Below, one piece after another: positions 25,563-38,307 of a stretch of DNA of 64,000 bases; within the stretch, counting starts at the first letter, position 1, and every line of letters starts with the position of its first letter. This DNA comes from Atrichornis clamosus (Eukaryota > Chordata > Aves > Passeriformes > Menuridae). Location of the stretch: the NCBI GenBank assembly GCA_013400975.1, contig WBMZ01009036.1, positions 1 through 64,000 of the forward strand, in the 5' to 3' direction. The notes below the pieces were generated by a model. The model searched no databases. It was not told where the DNA came from and worked only from the letters and a program-made list of their open reading frames with translations. The translations under genes and the position numbers were made by a program.

Positions 25563-28500
25563 TCTGAATGTGTGAACCCAACACTGGCTTGCATGTTCTG
25601 AACCACTGTAACCATGAATTAAAAATCTGAACACTGCAACTATAGCCAAAATGAACATCCAGCACCATCTGCCATCATTTGGTCAGGAGAGACACTCCAG
25701 GTCCTTATTCCTGAGCTTGGAAAGCGAGTTCCACACCAGCTATATTGAGACCCCATTTCTTCCAGCACATTTTTCCTCAACAACATCTACAATTGCTCAT
25801 TGTTACAACAGTCCTACATTAAACAGAGCACTTCAAAGGGGAATAATGGTAAAATAAGAGAAGTTTAGAGAATAAATATTTTTTAAAAGGGCTATTAAAG
25901 GATGCAGGCATATTGCAAGAACAATTCCAGATGAAATATGCACAGAAGACAGAGGGATAAGACGAGGGCAGGAGGTCAGAGTGGCTCAGGGGAGGGGACC
26001 AGCTGAAGCCCTGCCACAAGGCTGACTGCTGACCTGTGTCAGCATTAACAACCACTTTGTAGAACAAACAAAAAAAGTCATCTGTTGGGTTTTGACTTGT
26101 TCATTCCCATCAGCAGGGCACTTTTCATGTCAATGTTTCTGCCCATAATGGCCAAACCCCTCTCCTGCTTAATTAACTCCAAGTAGCACCACCAGGGACA
26201 GAGCCACCTGCCCCCCTGGCTCTGACCCAGCTGGGTTAGAGCTCATCTCACTGCAGGCACACTTCCACGCCAGCACGGACACCCTCCTCCCAGCACGACT
26301 TCCATCCAGACCCAGAGACTGCCAGCTTCCTCCTGCCAGCGGTCATTCCCACTCCCACCACCGCCAATCACAGCCCCCTTCCCTCCCTGGGGACGGACGG
26401 TTCCCTCAGAGGAGCTGTCCATCCCAAAAAACCACATAGCCCATCGATGGCGATGTGAGGAGGCTGGCACAGGAGGCAGTGGCTGTCCTTCGCAGCTGAT
26501 GGCCACTGTCCACTCCCCCAGACCTGCTCCTGCAGACAGACACCCGGGCCAGCCCGAAACCGAGCCCAGGCAGCTTGGAGGCTGTCCCTGACAGTGCCAC
26601 TGCGTCACACATAGCTGGGATGGCTGAGCACCTCTTCCCCCTGTAGCAACAGCAGGCTCTATTTTGTGTTTATTTCCTGGCTCAAATCTTTCCATTTGTT
26701 ACGTTTGGCTCCATTCCATGCACAGCTGAAGAGCCAAAAAGCCAAGGGCAGAGGGCGGCTATTTCACCTTTGATAGATGGGAACTGAAGTTACTTTTGGC
26801 AGCTGACTTGAGGCTGCTGTAAAGAAAGAATTGGGGCTCGGTCACCACAGGGCAGTGCTCTGCAGGTTCTGATAACTTTAGGTTAATTAGGATTACCTGA
26901 GCTAGGCTTTAATTAGCATGAGGCACATATTGTTTTCAGGATTATTTTGCTGAACTGTATTTAGAAATGTCGTGGTGGGTTTTAGATTGTGGTGAGAGCA
27001 ACTACAGGTTTCATAAAAGAGTAAAAAAAAACCCCCAAAAACCAGCTAAACAAACCCTCATTTGATCTCTTCAATATAATCTCAAATTTGCACTGTAAAT
27101 ACAGAACTGCACAAAATGCACAGTCTGATGTGAGATGAGAGTTTGACAAAGTCAGAGATTTTAAATCTTTTGGAGTGTTCTTAATTATAAGAGCCCTGGT
27201 CCTTAAAATTGTTCAGTCTTTTCCTGCCTTTAGTATAGATTTTAGAAACACAGCAAGTGCTTAGGGTACACATATAATATTTACAAAGAGCAATGGGAAG
27301 TTTTGTAGAAGTTCACATGGCATAAGAAATAAACTATAATGTCATTTAGGTTTTATATGCTGTCTTTTCATCAGAGAGAGATCTCAAAGACAGCTGTCAA
27401 GCAAGGAGTACCATCTTTTGAGTCACACAGATAAGAAACTGCAGCACCATTGCTTTGTGCAGGACCTCCCACCTTGCTCTTGGAAGAGCCACGGCCACGC
27501 CGGATGGCTGTGGGGTTGAGGTTACTGCTTTAACCATCAACCAACGTGGCCCCTCAGACACCTCCTGGCTACAAAACCTGTGCCCCAGCCTATCAAACCT
27601 GATTGGGATCTCAGCTGATGGAAGCAGCTCCCTAAAACCCAAGGGAGCTATATCTAGGTTTGCCACCTGAATATCAGGTCCTCTATATTTCATGTTAATG
27701 TGTCCCCGTATTCACTATGACTGTTCTAAGTGGTTCTTAATCTTTTATTATTCCTACATCAAGGACTGAAGAATTTTCTGGCTTTATATAATTTAGACAT
27801 CTGAGAACACCAAAACATTCCACTTTAATTCCTCTTTCTAATGGGTAAGGATTTAAGCCCGCTCCTGATCAGTTAGCCTCACTTTCAGGGCCAATCTCTG
27901 AGTAAGCAGGCTGTGACAGAGAGGAGCTCTGCAATCTAAGTGCCACAGATGCCTCTGGGCAGATTTAGACTTAATGACAGACAAACCCAGCTCCAGCCAA
28001 GTCCATGGCAGCCTGTTTTCATCTTAGCAGTCAGGAATGAAATCCCATTGGAATCCGGGGGGGTTTGAGACTGCATTTTTTCCCTCTTGAAGAACAGAGA
28101 GGTGAAAAGTCCAGAATCCTGAAGTCACTTGGAAGCTAAGGTCTATCTTCCAGCAGGTATCTCTGATGACCTTTCCCCCACAAGTTCTAGGTCTAAAACT
28201 GTTGTGTGGATGTGGCAGGTCCTGGAACAGGTGTTAGGGACTTGTGTCAGTATGTGCTGGAGGAGCGGAGGGAAAATGAATGACCTTTAGTCCTCTAGAT
28301 ACCTTGTTAATTCTGAACTCCACATTAATGTTGGGAACAGGCCAGTGACCCCAGCGGGTCCTTACGTGTTAGAAAATCCTCATGTGACCCCAAGAGCCTG
28401 AACCACACAGGCAGCCCTTTCAGGAATCTGCTTCCCCACAGTTCCAGACTGTCTGTAACTCTGAGGTTTCGGTTTTTTTGTGTTACCTTCTGCAACGGTA

Positions 28501-29291
28501 TTCCGGTATATTGGCCCAGTGGGCTCATCTGACATCTCCTCCATGGATACCCAGAAGGAAGCAAAGTCCTGAGGAGACAGATACAGGAAAAAGGCTTATA
28601 AATGTCATTTTCTATGTTGGGAAGAGCCTTCAGCTTTTCCCAGCAGGCATGTGGTCCCCATTACCAGTGCATATGGTAAGTTATGCAACATTGAAGGCAT
28701 ACTTACATTTCAAAATTTAATGAACTCAATGAATGTTGAAATAGTGGACTTTCTCATTATTGCTTTGATTTTTGATTAATGGCTTTAAGCCCATGGTTTG
28801 GGGGTTGGGACTAGATCCACCCTGGCTAACAAAAGTGTACCACAATCCTCTGGCCTTTAGCACCCTGATTTCTCTTCAGGATGGTTTGATCGCTCCACAA
28901 GCTCCATGTTCAGTCAATGCACTGGGCAGCAGGTTGCCAGAGGAAGCCTGTGCTTGTCGACTCCCTCCTGCAGGAGCTCAGCAGCTATCCTTTCCAGCTG
29001 GAAAAATCTCAATTGCTTCCAAACATTTTCCTTCCTGAAATACCAGGAGTGATATAAAGAGTTTACTTTGCTGGGCAAGCTTGGCTTTCTCAAATCTATC
29101 CATTTCCCTTCAGCAGGTTTTCCCCTCTCTCTCACTTACACTCCCCCTTTTGCAGCAGGACAAGGAAGTTTAACCCAGAACGCAGATTCAGCCCAGGCAA
29201 AGTGAGCTGTAGGAGCAACTGTGAGGTGTAGTTAAAAAATTATGTGTTTTAGGTGTGCAGAGTATAAATGAGCACCGTGACACAGCCAAAT

Positions 29292-29333
29292 TAGTAGTAG
29301 TAGTAGAAACAACAACAACAACAATAATAATGA
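29292..29333 (+). repeat. Compound trinucleotide repeat
   Basis: Five TAG units, then five or so AAC units, then AAT units, in direct succession. Confidence 0.9.
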
Positions 29334-29929
29334 TGAAATAACTCAGTTAATTACTCCTCCTTCTCCCCCAGATGTTTTACAAATGGCCTTGCCTGTAACT
29401 GGAAGCAATTTCCCTCTATCTGCAAGTCCCCTTTGGCTCCTCATGCCAACATCCTATCCAGGTTTTCCGGATATATCCGATTTTTTACCAGCTGTCACAG
29501 GACAGCAGCAGGATTTTGCCTTGGGCTGCACATGTGTGATAGGTAAATGCTGCACATCCAGAGAGATGCCAAAGTGATTGAGGAGAAACAGCACCCAGTG
29601 CAGCATCAATTATTCCTTTGGAGACGTAGATGGAGATTAATTTCACCTCACTTCCACCACCTTTGAACTCACGTCTTACACTGCTGGCAAGGTTTGACAG
29701 GTATGGTGACAGCAAACAATGTTCAGATAAAATGCTGCCTGCTTTGGGAAGGCTGGGAATGGTGCCTGCTTTGGGAATTTATTATTCCTTTCCACGTGGC
29801 ACCGGTGAGGACACATCTGGAAAGTCGTGTGGGTCCTCCTGCACAAGTAAGATGTTGCCAAATTTGACTGAGGCCAGTGGAGGGTCGTGAAGGTGGTTTG
29901 GGGTCTGCCAACCCGGGGATGTGATGCAT

Positions 29930-30103
29930 GAGGAGGGCCTAGAAGAGCTTTTTCAGCCTGGAGAAAGCCAAGAGGGGTCTAACTGGCTTCTTTTAACTAT
30001 CAAGTAGTGGAAAATAGAGACGAGGAGCCAGACTGCTGAGCAGGGCCCAGCAGATGGACACGAAACAGCAGTTACAAGGTGAGGGAAGGGGAATTTCCAC
30101 CTG
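29930..30103 (+). mobile_element. CR1 LINE internal fragment
   Basis: GAGGAGGGCCTAGAAGAGC, TTCAGCCTGGAGAAAGCC and a stretch with GAGGAGCCAGACTGCTGAGC and GGACACGAAACAGCAG match the sense strand just inside the CR1 3' UTR. The terminal octamers are missing and a minus-strand copy begins 75 bp later. Confidence 0.6.
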
Positions 30104-30177
30104 AAAAATGAAAACTGATTTGGCCATGACAGTAGTGAAGCATGGGAACAGAGCCTCAGAGAGACTGTGAAACCTCA

Positions 30178-30350
30178 CGGAATCATGGATTGGTTGGGAT
30201 TAGCAGGGAGTTCTCAAGATCTTCTAGCCCAGCCCCTTTGTTTAAGCAGAGTCACTGACAACAGGTGGCCCAGGACCATGCCCAGATGGGCTTTGAATAT
30301 TTCCAAGGATGGAGACTCCACAACCCCTTGTGGCAACCTGTTTCACTGTT
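30178..30350 (-). mobile_element. CR1 LINE 3' fragment, diverged
   Basis: GGAATCATGGATTGGTTGGG at the tail end, then TTTGAATATTTCCAAGGATG and GAGACTCCACAACCCC, then GGCAACCTGTTTCACTG. It is clearly CR1 but more substituted than most copies here. Confidence 0.8.
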
Positions 30351-31198
30351 CAATCACAAATGTTTAACCAACAATCCATTGCTGGAGATTTTCAGAGCTG
30401 CAATGAAACCTTGAGCAGCCTGGTCTGGGATAGAAGCCAGCACTGCTCCAGGCAAAATTTGGGAACAGACACTCCAGGGGTCACTTCGAACCTAAATAGT
30501 TTCATGAGTTTACAAACGATAACCACAGATGTGTCAAAGCTCCAGTTTTATGAATGTAGAAGTACATTAGATAAGACAAATTCCAGCTAAAAGAAAATAT
30601 GTACCATTTTTATTGCTATGAAAACCACAGAATGCAAACTTAGGAGATTCCTCTACACTCATTCCTGGCAGCAACAGATCAAGAAATAGCTCTGTTTCCC
30701 AAATTTCACTCCAGCAACTTCCCCATCATCACCTTGATGCTGTCCTACTTTCTGTATCAGTTTCAGTTCATGAACTCCAGCTTCACGTGTACCTTCAGCT
30801 GCAAGCGCACAGTACTATTTTTTAAAAACAGAAATGGATGAGAAACACGTGCAAGGTAAAAGAATAATGCAGAGTAGACAGCTGAGGTCCTGCATCTGGC
30901 CAGGAACCACCTGGAGGTGCACATGGGCTTAAGGAGAGTAAGGTTGAGTGAACATCTGGGTATGGAATCACCATCACCCAAAAGCACTGAGCAATGGGAT
31001 TGCTGTGAAAGATTGTGCAAGTCTTAACCATGAGGAAGCTTAACTTCCACTCCAAAACTCTTAATTTTGTCCCTGCATCCAGTTTCTCTTGGAAGAGTGG
31101 CCCGGGTGGCCCACACCTGTCTGGTTGTTTGCTTCAGCACCAGTGCCTTCCCTAGGAACACTGATAAAACCAGTCTTTGAATTACTGTTTCCCTGCCA
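30351..31198. other. No gene recognised
   Basis: Short frames under 95 codons and no repeat recognised. Confidence 0.5.
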
Positions 31199-31601
31199 GA
31201 AGAGTTTGGGCTGGAAGGGACCTTAAAGCTCATCTCATTTCAACACCCTGCCGTGGGCAGGGACACCTTCCACTATCCCAGGATGCTCCAAGCTCTGTGC
31301 AGCCTGGTCTTGGACACTTCCAGGGATGGGGCAGCCACAGCTTCTCCGGGCAGCCTGTGCCAGAGTCTCACCAGCCTCACAGGGGAGAATTTCTTCTTAA
31401 TGCCTCATCTAAATCTCCCCTCTTTTAGTTTGAAGACATTCCCCATTGTCCTGTCACTCCAGGCCCTTCTCCTTGCCCTCTCCAGCTCTCTTGGAGTGCC
31501 TTTAGGCACTGGTAAGGGCTCCAAGGTCTGCCTGGAGCCTTCTCTTCTCCAGGATGAAAAAGCCCAACTCTCTCAGCCTGTCCTCATAGGAGAGGTAGAG
31601 C
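31199..31601 (-). mobile_element. CR1 LINE 3' fragment (about 400 bp)
   Basis: It runs from GAAGAGTTTGGGCTGGAAGG through GCCGTGGGCAGGGACACC, GGGGCAGCCACAGCTTCTC and AGCCTTCTCTTCTCCAGG to CTCATAGGAGAGGTAGAGC. The terminal octamers are lost or too diverged to see. The 125-codon frame at 31253-31630 is the usual antisense CR1 artefact. Confidence 0.94.
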
Positions 31602-33678
31602 TAATATTCTTTCTTCTGAGTAATTTTTAAATAAAGACAAGAAATTATACTGACCCCATATGTTGTTAGAGCTGTGAAGTATTCACTTCCAAAGAATAAG
31701 CAATTTAAAAAATATATATTCAGGTAGCTACTTGGGAGAGAATTGAATTGAAATTCAGAGAAGCTCATTATCAACAAGTATATTGACACTAAGGTAGGAT
31801 TATACACATTTACTGAACTCAAACTCACTGCATCGATTCTTTTCCCATTTTCTAGGTATTTAGCAGCTATTTAACCTTCCCTACCGAGAAGATATTACCT
31901 GGAATTTGCATCACTTCTGTGTCCAGCACAGTTTGTGGTAAAAGGACTGATTTATCAGCACCGAGAGCACTGAGGCAACATTGGCCCTTCAAGTAAGTGC
32001 TTCAACAACTGCTCTTAGAGCTACTTAGAAATTTCTGTGCAATAAATAGCACATTTTCCCTGAAAGCAAAAAACTCCCCATTTGCATGCTTGTACAGCCT
32101 GAAGATTTTTCACCATGCTGGTCAGTTTTACACCCAGCACTGGTACCCTGAGTTACACAGCTTGACAAAACCTCTTTTGAAGTGAAAAATTTGGTAACAA
32201 CTGAAACAATTAACAAGAAGATACAAAAAAAGAAGCACCACCACCACCACCACTGCGGCTGGCTGAAGGCCCTTTCTGAAGTGTGCTGCAAAATTAAAAC
32301 ACTTACGGGGAAAGATGAAAATATCCATTAATTCACTTAATTATGTCAGCGTCAGGGGTCTTGGTGAGATGGGGCTTTGCTGCTCGAGTTCCTGTAGCAT
32401 CCTTTGGAGAACAGCCTGGTCCCAAAAGCTTGCAAACTGAGTAGAAAAGAGTGAAGGAGAGCGAGACAGGGACAGTGATTCTTGTTTTGTACTGTGAGGC
32501 TTGAGGGGCAAGGTTCCTGCAAAGGGTCACAAAAAAATGTCTCTTCAAGCTGAGAAGAGAGCCCAGATGTCTTTTGTCTCTTCAGAGGACAACTACAGGC
32601 TGTTTGTCCTTGGTACCAACCTGGTAGAGCTTTTTAGACTATTTTTGCTCCAGTCAGACAGAAAATTCCCTCTCTTACAGCCTGGAGCCTCCACACAATC
32701 CGTGAAAGGGTCCAAGCACAGCCCTTCAGCCACAACACACGGACTGCTCCCCATCACAGCCCCGGCAACGTTATCACCCCAGCACTGCTTGAAACACAGG
32801 CCACAGCCTCATCCCAAAGTCTTCTGCAGGAAAGAACAGCTTCACACCCACGCAGTGATCCTCTAAGTTTCCAGGAGGCCTGGAATAGCAGAGGGAGGGT
32901 CTGTAACTAATTTGGTGCTAATCCCACCCGTAAATGCAATTGAACTAGTACTGGCAATTTTGTCTTCTCTTTGTAGTCATTGTTCTCAGGGCAGCCTGAA
33001 ATTTGATCTTCCAAATTCTATCAGAAATTGGCCACCAATTCGTCCTGGCAAAAATTACTGGATTTCTCCCCCTTTTTTTTTTTTCTTTTAATACAACCTG
33101 AGAGCTATCTTATCTCACAGTGGCAAAATTTTACTGAAATTTGAATAATAACAACCTATTTCCTCAGAAGTATACTAAAAATCTGATTATTTTCTTCCTT
33201 ATCAGAATGATTTAAGCAACTATATTCAGAGTCTCCACAGGAAAATATCTAATCTGTCCCTTGATGCAAATCCAGTCATTCATTTTCTGATTTTACTCAA
33301 TAGTGACACACCAGCCCTACAGCAGAATGAAGGTACAAATGGCATGAAAAAAACTCCGTTTGGCCAAACATTAATATCTCACTTGATCTCATCCCACCAT
33401 AAACATAATCAAAATGTCCTTTTGTTTCAAAGTGATACGACAAGCATTCATATCTATTATGTGGGTATGATAATTCTCAAAACAAGAAACAAAATATTCA
33501 GGAAATGCACATTTCATGAACAGAAATGTCAAACTTGGGGATGAAACAATTTACTGCTGTCAGCTAAAACCAGTCAGTTCTTGCCAAGGGTTGTGATCCA
33601 TGGCAAGAGTCCACCTGGAGACCAGGCACTGGTGCTTTATCCCAGGGGGTTGATCCTTCACCTTTACTCAGTATTGTG
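31602..33678. other. No gene recognised
   Basis: Contains a CAC run at 32236-32253 and a T-rich run at about 33068-33090. Frames up to 121 codons are unrecognised. Confidence 0.5.
32236..32253 (+). repeat. (CAC)n simple repeat
   Basis: Six uninterrupted CAC units. Confidence 0.95.
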
Positions 33679-33900
33679 GCAGGTTTATATTGGATATTAT
33701 GAAAAATTTCCTCACTGAAAGGGTGGCCAAGCATTGGAACCAGGGAAGTGGTGAACTCACCTTTCCCAAAGTGTTAAAAAACCGTGCAGATGTGGCACCT
33801 GGGGACAAGGTTTAGTGACAGGCCTGGCAGTGCTGGGTTAATGGTTGGGCTCAGAGATCTCAGAGGTCTTTTCCAGCCTTAAGGATTTCATGATTCCATT
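33679..33900 (+). mobile_element. CR1 LINE 3' fragment
   Basis: Runs from CAGGTTTATATTGGATATTA through TTTCCTCACTGAAAGGGTGG and GATGTGGCACCTGGGGACAA to GATTTCATGATTCCAT. Same subfamily as 5391-5688. Confidence 0.92.
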
Positions 33901-33940
33901 GGTGAGACACATCTGGAGTGCTGTGTCCAGCTCTCCTCAG
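33901..33940 (+). mobile_element. CR1 LINE internal scrap
   Basis: GGTGAGACACATCTGGAGTG then CTGTGTCCAGCTCTCCTC resembles the CR1 ORF2 end (block encoding the TGGAGTGCTG region). It abuts the tail of the preceding copy, so it is a second, separate piece or a rearranged one. Confidence 0.6.
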
Positions 33941-36900
33941 TGTCTCCTGGTGTCTACCCAGCTCCAACAGCCCTCCACTGACCACTGACCACTGCTCTGG
34001 GTACTTTTTCAGCCACTTACACCTATTCCAAATTAGATTTTCACCAACACTTGTGTTCGCTGTGCTGATAAAACATGTGAAGAAGCCTAACCCAAAAAAC
34101 ATCTCCCTTTTTTTTCAAAAGCCCTTTCTCCCTCTCAAAACACTGTTTTGCATAAATGGTATTGACAAAAAAAAAATCACATCCAAAGAAAATTGCTACA
34201 ACTGTGATGAAGCCTGATGTTTCAAAACATTAAAAAACATAATTTGAATAAGTCATAAATTCCAAGGAACAAGGTTTTATGTTTATGACAAAATTGGTGG
34301 TAGTTATGCCTCACAAAAGAAATAATTGATAGGATGAAATGGTTATACTCCAAGTGGTTGCTTTCAGTGCAGTGTTTGAAAATGAAACAAGATCCATGCA
34401 GACAAAACAGTAAAATTATTACACAGCGATGAAAGTGTATCTAAGTGGCTGTTCACTGGTAAAAACTTCAATACTAATAATGGAATGAAAGCATGAAAAC
34501 CTGAGTGAGAGGCTTTCCACACTCTACGGCAGCATTCCCACTCCGAGGCCCTTCTCCAACGCGTGGGTTAACGTGCTGCTGCTTTGCATGTTGGTAGGGT
34601 GGGAGGCACAGCAGGGTTCTACAGGGGGAAGAGCAGAGGGACAGCCAGAGCCTCTCAGACAACTCTGCCAAGGCGCTGCGGGGCACCACCACCCACCCCA
34701 GAGACCCCCTGCCCTCCCCGAGGGTGCGGCTCCGTCTTGGCACCACGTCCAGCGTGTCACAGCCCTGCCGAGGACTCCCTCATCACGGGCACGTCCCAGA
34801 GAGCAGGACCCAGAGAGTTGACTGCTCCAGCCACAGAGCCACCCAGGCCCCACAGCCACGAGGGACAAGTGCAGTGTGGAGATGGTTTGTTTTGAGCACG
34901 TGGAGGCCAGCTCAGGGGACGGATTCTTCTCTCCCCCTTCCCCTGCACACGGGTGCGTTCACACTCCAGTTTGTGTGAAAAACAGCCTCACGCTGCCACT
35001 TGAGGGGAACAGCTCCTTTCTGAAGCCTCCCGTGGCCTGCCCAGCCTCCCAGAAAATGGATAGTGCAGAAAACTGATGGGTTTGGGGACATGGAAGCACC
35101 CACATCACCTTTCCCAAGTGGTGCCCGGCTGAGAGCAGGGCAGTGTGGAAGGGGACAAACAATCCCTGTGCTAGGGCAGGATGGCAAAAAGAGAGAGAAA
35201 GAGGCCAAAAGACTGTGCTTGGATAGCCTGTGATCCTTGTAGCTCCTTAATGGGGCTGATCTTCCTGCAACCTGCCCAAGCTCCAGGGAATGAAACGGTG
35301 CAGTGTCCATTCCGCTCTGCTCCAGCAAGCTGCATGTTAGCAGAAACTTGATTTAATAGATTTTTTCTTTCTGCACCTGCCTTTTCCTCTTGATTCTCAC
35401 TGGAAAGTCATCAGAAGGGCAAGGGCGGGTAATCCACAGAATGACATTCTCATGAAGCCCTGAAAACTGTTCCACTAGGGAAACCAAATCTTACAATTTC
35501 TAGTCCACTGTGCCATGTCACAGTTTGAGAGGGTGATAAAGAAGTGCAGATCTCAAGGGGAGAGATTTTGTGTTTAAGTTAGTGCTTCTGAGGCTGGTTT
35601 GTTCTTGCTTTTATTTTTTCTTTTCGATTGACTCACTCCCACCTCGTCCAGCTCCCCTTGTGCTCACCATGCTCAGCTGCCGGCTCCATGGGGCAGGCAT
35701 CCCCAGTCTGGGCAGATTTCACACCAAATAACAACACACCAAGAATGAGAACACAGTTCCTGAGGCAGAGACTGTTTTCTGTGTCAGGCGCTCCTGCAGC
35801 TTCTCTCCAGGGCACAGATTGGAAATTCTCCATTGTCCCAGTCTCAATTACTACAAAAAAGTAGCAGAGAGAAGGCAGCAAATTCTGATAACGGAGTCAG
35901 GAGAGCAGAAAAATTAGCTGCTTTGAGTGATTCATCATCTCAGACCACTGATGTAATCCTTCCCAAATTCAATTACAGCTAATTAAAAATAATTCTCACG
36001 TCTGAGTTGATCGCTTGTGGTTCCAAGTTACAGTGAAATCCTGCTGGAACAACGACCATAAAAACGAGCACTCCAAGGGAAGCTGCAAGGTCTGCTGCTG
36101 ATGTAACCAGGGTTAAGCCATAACACACTGAGCTGGCAGCCTTCTGGCACAGGGGCTGGAGTGTAGCAAGATGGAACGACAGTCCTGAGGATCCCAGAGT
36201 CCTTCCTTGTGCTCTCCCTGTCCCCGCAGCCGAGGTCACATTGCCTGGGAGAAGCAGCACTGGAGAAACTGCTGTTGCATTTCACACACAACTTCACACA
36301 GAATTGCATTATCTCATTTGTAAAGAAGTGCTGTTCTGGCTCCTGTCCATGTTTTTTTTTTTGTCCAGCACCAGCAGACATATGAATATTTTATTATTAG
36401 CACAGACTTAGTCTGAGGCCAAGTTCTGGTGACCAGCTCCAGCATTTGGTCTGGATAAAAATGCCCTGTCCACTCAGCAATCTTCCTCTGGCATTCAGGA
36501 TGCAGATAAAGCTAATAGGAATAAAGAATTTTAAAATTAAATATAACAACAACAACAACAGAGGTAGTAACTTAGAGCCATAGGCTTAATTCTGGGAATG
36601 GTTTTAAAAGCCAAGTATCCCTCTTCCCTGCATTTAGTAGGATTAGATCTCATCCAGTAGTCAGGAGTCAGTCATGTCCATATTCTTCTATCACTCACTG
36701 TAAAACGAGGACTCAGGAAGCAGCTACAAGCCATAAAGCACCTTCCTCTGCTTCCTGCCCCATGGCCGTAAGTGCTTAACTCCTGGGATTCTCATTAGCA
36801 ATTCCTTGATTTTGTTATCTGGATAATAAACCAACTACTTACATGGCTTTTACTGACAAGGCCAGCCACAGGACTTGCAGTAGCAAAACAAAGCTGCTGT

Positions 36901-37856
36901 TTGCTTTCAAGCTGCCAAGATCAGCACAAGCCAGAACAGCAGCCACAGGAAATATATCATGTTCAGGAGGGAAAACAACATTCTGGTGTTTTCACCCTCA
37001 GTAGAAGCAAGACTTAACTAATGACTGACCTTATTACAAAACTGGAAAATGGATGTTTCATCCCATGGGCCTCAGGACAGAGGCCAGTGATCATTTTCTG
37101 AGTGTATCAGGGCACAGAAATGCTTCTCAAAAACATGATTTTCCCAGGAGGAGTCATTGCTCTCTGACACATCCCTTCTTGAAGGGATCAGAGTATGCTA
37201 CTTAGAAGAAAAACAGACTGGATCTCCAATCCAAGGAAATAACACTTCACAGGGGAAATTTCCTCCGGCTGTTGCAGAGAACAATTAAGCCATGTCGCAC
37301 ATGATGTAATTATCCACATTTTTACTACCTTTTGTGTCTTAATTACTATTACAGTGTGCTTGGCAAGCTGTCACTCAAGAGCTCACAATCGCAGCCTTGG
37401 ACGGCATTATTTCATTCATTAAATTACAGAAGCAGCCAAAGAAAGCTGCAGCACAGGCACTGGTTTCTGTCCAGCCACAGCCCTCCAAGCACACCCAGCT
37501 GACTGCATGGGCAGGACTATTTACTCATTTTAAATGAATTGCCCTCAATTAGGCTGCACGGCATCTTTCTGGCACATTTCTACAACAGCTGAGAAAATGC
37601 AAGTATCAGTCCTGGGGTAGATGCTCCTGTCTTCATTTTTATGGGAATTTTTTTGCGTGTTTTGAGATGGGAAGAGAAAGTTCCTGCACACTCTCAACGT
37701 GCTGTGTCAACTTCATCCCAAAGGAGACACAGAAGTAGTTTGCAAGGTTATTTAAAAAAAATAAAAAATATTCAGTATGATTTTTAAACCTGCTGTCCAT
37801 ATTGCCCTGCTCCAAGAAGGCTCAGCTGTGAACCTCTCTAAGCTCTGAGCAAACAG
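33941..37856. other. No gene recognised (3.9 kb)
   Basis: A GC-richer patch at about 34500-34980 has several overlapping frames of 80-114 codons on both strands. None has a family-like motif and CpG density is only moderate. An AAC run lies at 36545-36560. No exon of CRHR2 or INMT was recognised. Confidence 0.45.
36545..36560 (+). repeat. (AAC)n simple repeat
   Basis: Five AAC units. Confidence 0.9.
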
Positions 37857-37905
37857 AACTAGATGGTCCTTCACTCCCATTCCAACCCAAACCATTATGT
37901 GATGA
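37857..37905 (+). mobile_element. CR1 LINE terminal scrap
   Basis: ACTAGATGGTCCTTCACTCC then CATTCCAACCCAAACCATTA, about 50 bp of CR1 end in sense. A minus-strand copy begins about 60 bp further on. Confidence 0.8.
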
Positions 37906-37963
37906 ACAAAACATCACTCTTCCCAAATTACATTAAAAATATTGTTCTATAAATTATAGCGTA

Positions 37964-38210
37964 GCATAGAATAGAATAGAATGGGATAATTTCAGTTAGA
38001 GGAGATTTACAACAACCATCTAATCCAACTGCCTGACCAATCCAGGGCTGATCAAAAGTCATGTTGAGGGCATTGTCCAAACACTTCTTAAACACTGACA
38101 GTCTTGGAGCATCAACCACCTCTCTAGGAAGCCTGTTCCAGTGTTTGACAACCCTCTCAGTAAAGAAATGCTTCCTCCTGTTCCATCAAAGCCTCCCCTG
38201 GCACAGCTTT
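37964..38210 (-). mobile_element. CR1 LINE 3' fragment
   Basis: Tail GCATAGAATAGAATAGAATG, then CCATCTAATCCAACTGCC, GTCCAAACACTTCTTAAACA, CTGTTCCAGTGTTTGAC and CAGTAAAGAAATGCTTCC. This is a different CR1 subfamily from most neighbours. Its inner part (from 38146) is repeated at 39753 together with flanking non-CR1 sequence. Confidence 0.88.
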
Positions 38211-38307
38211 GAAAGAGAAATTGTTACTTTTTCACTAAGAGAATCATAATTCTCTCGAACACTTGACAGTCTCTGGCACATATGGTCAGATTTTCCTCCT
38301 GGAGTCA
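38146..38307 (+). repeat. Local duplication, copy A
   Basis: It begins TGACAACCCTCTCAGTAAAG, carries the inner end of the 37964-38210 CR1, then TTGTTACTTTTTCACTAAGA and CTCTGGCACATATGGTCAG. The same order recurs at 39753-39931. The right half does not look like CR1. Confidence 0.85.

Larger units (their letters stand above)
24428..29929. other. No gene recognised, apart from one CR1 scrap
   Basis: It holds a GC-richer patch at 26200-26640 with a 150-codon minus frame of low complexity. At 29292-29333 there is a compound trinucleotide run of TAG, then AAC, then AAT units. I see no exon or RNA gene. Confidence 0.45.

Noticed and set aside
26243..26695. 150-codon minus frame in a GC-richer patch
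   Set aside because: Low-complexity Gly/Ser/Trp composition, no domain, and only moderate CpG.
31253..31630. 125-codon frame with GRDTFHYPRM-type sequence
   Set aside because: This is the standard antisense translation of the CR1 3' end. The same peptide recurs at 12053, 40781, 43613, 47499 and 50758 in this window.
34474..35328. Several overlapping frames in a GC-richer patch, considered as a CRHR2 or INMT exon
   Set aside because: No residue pattern of either family could be matched and both strands are equally open.
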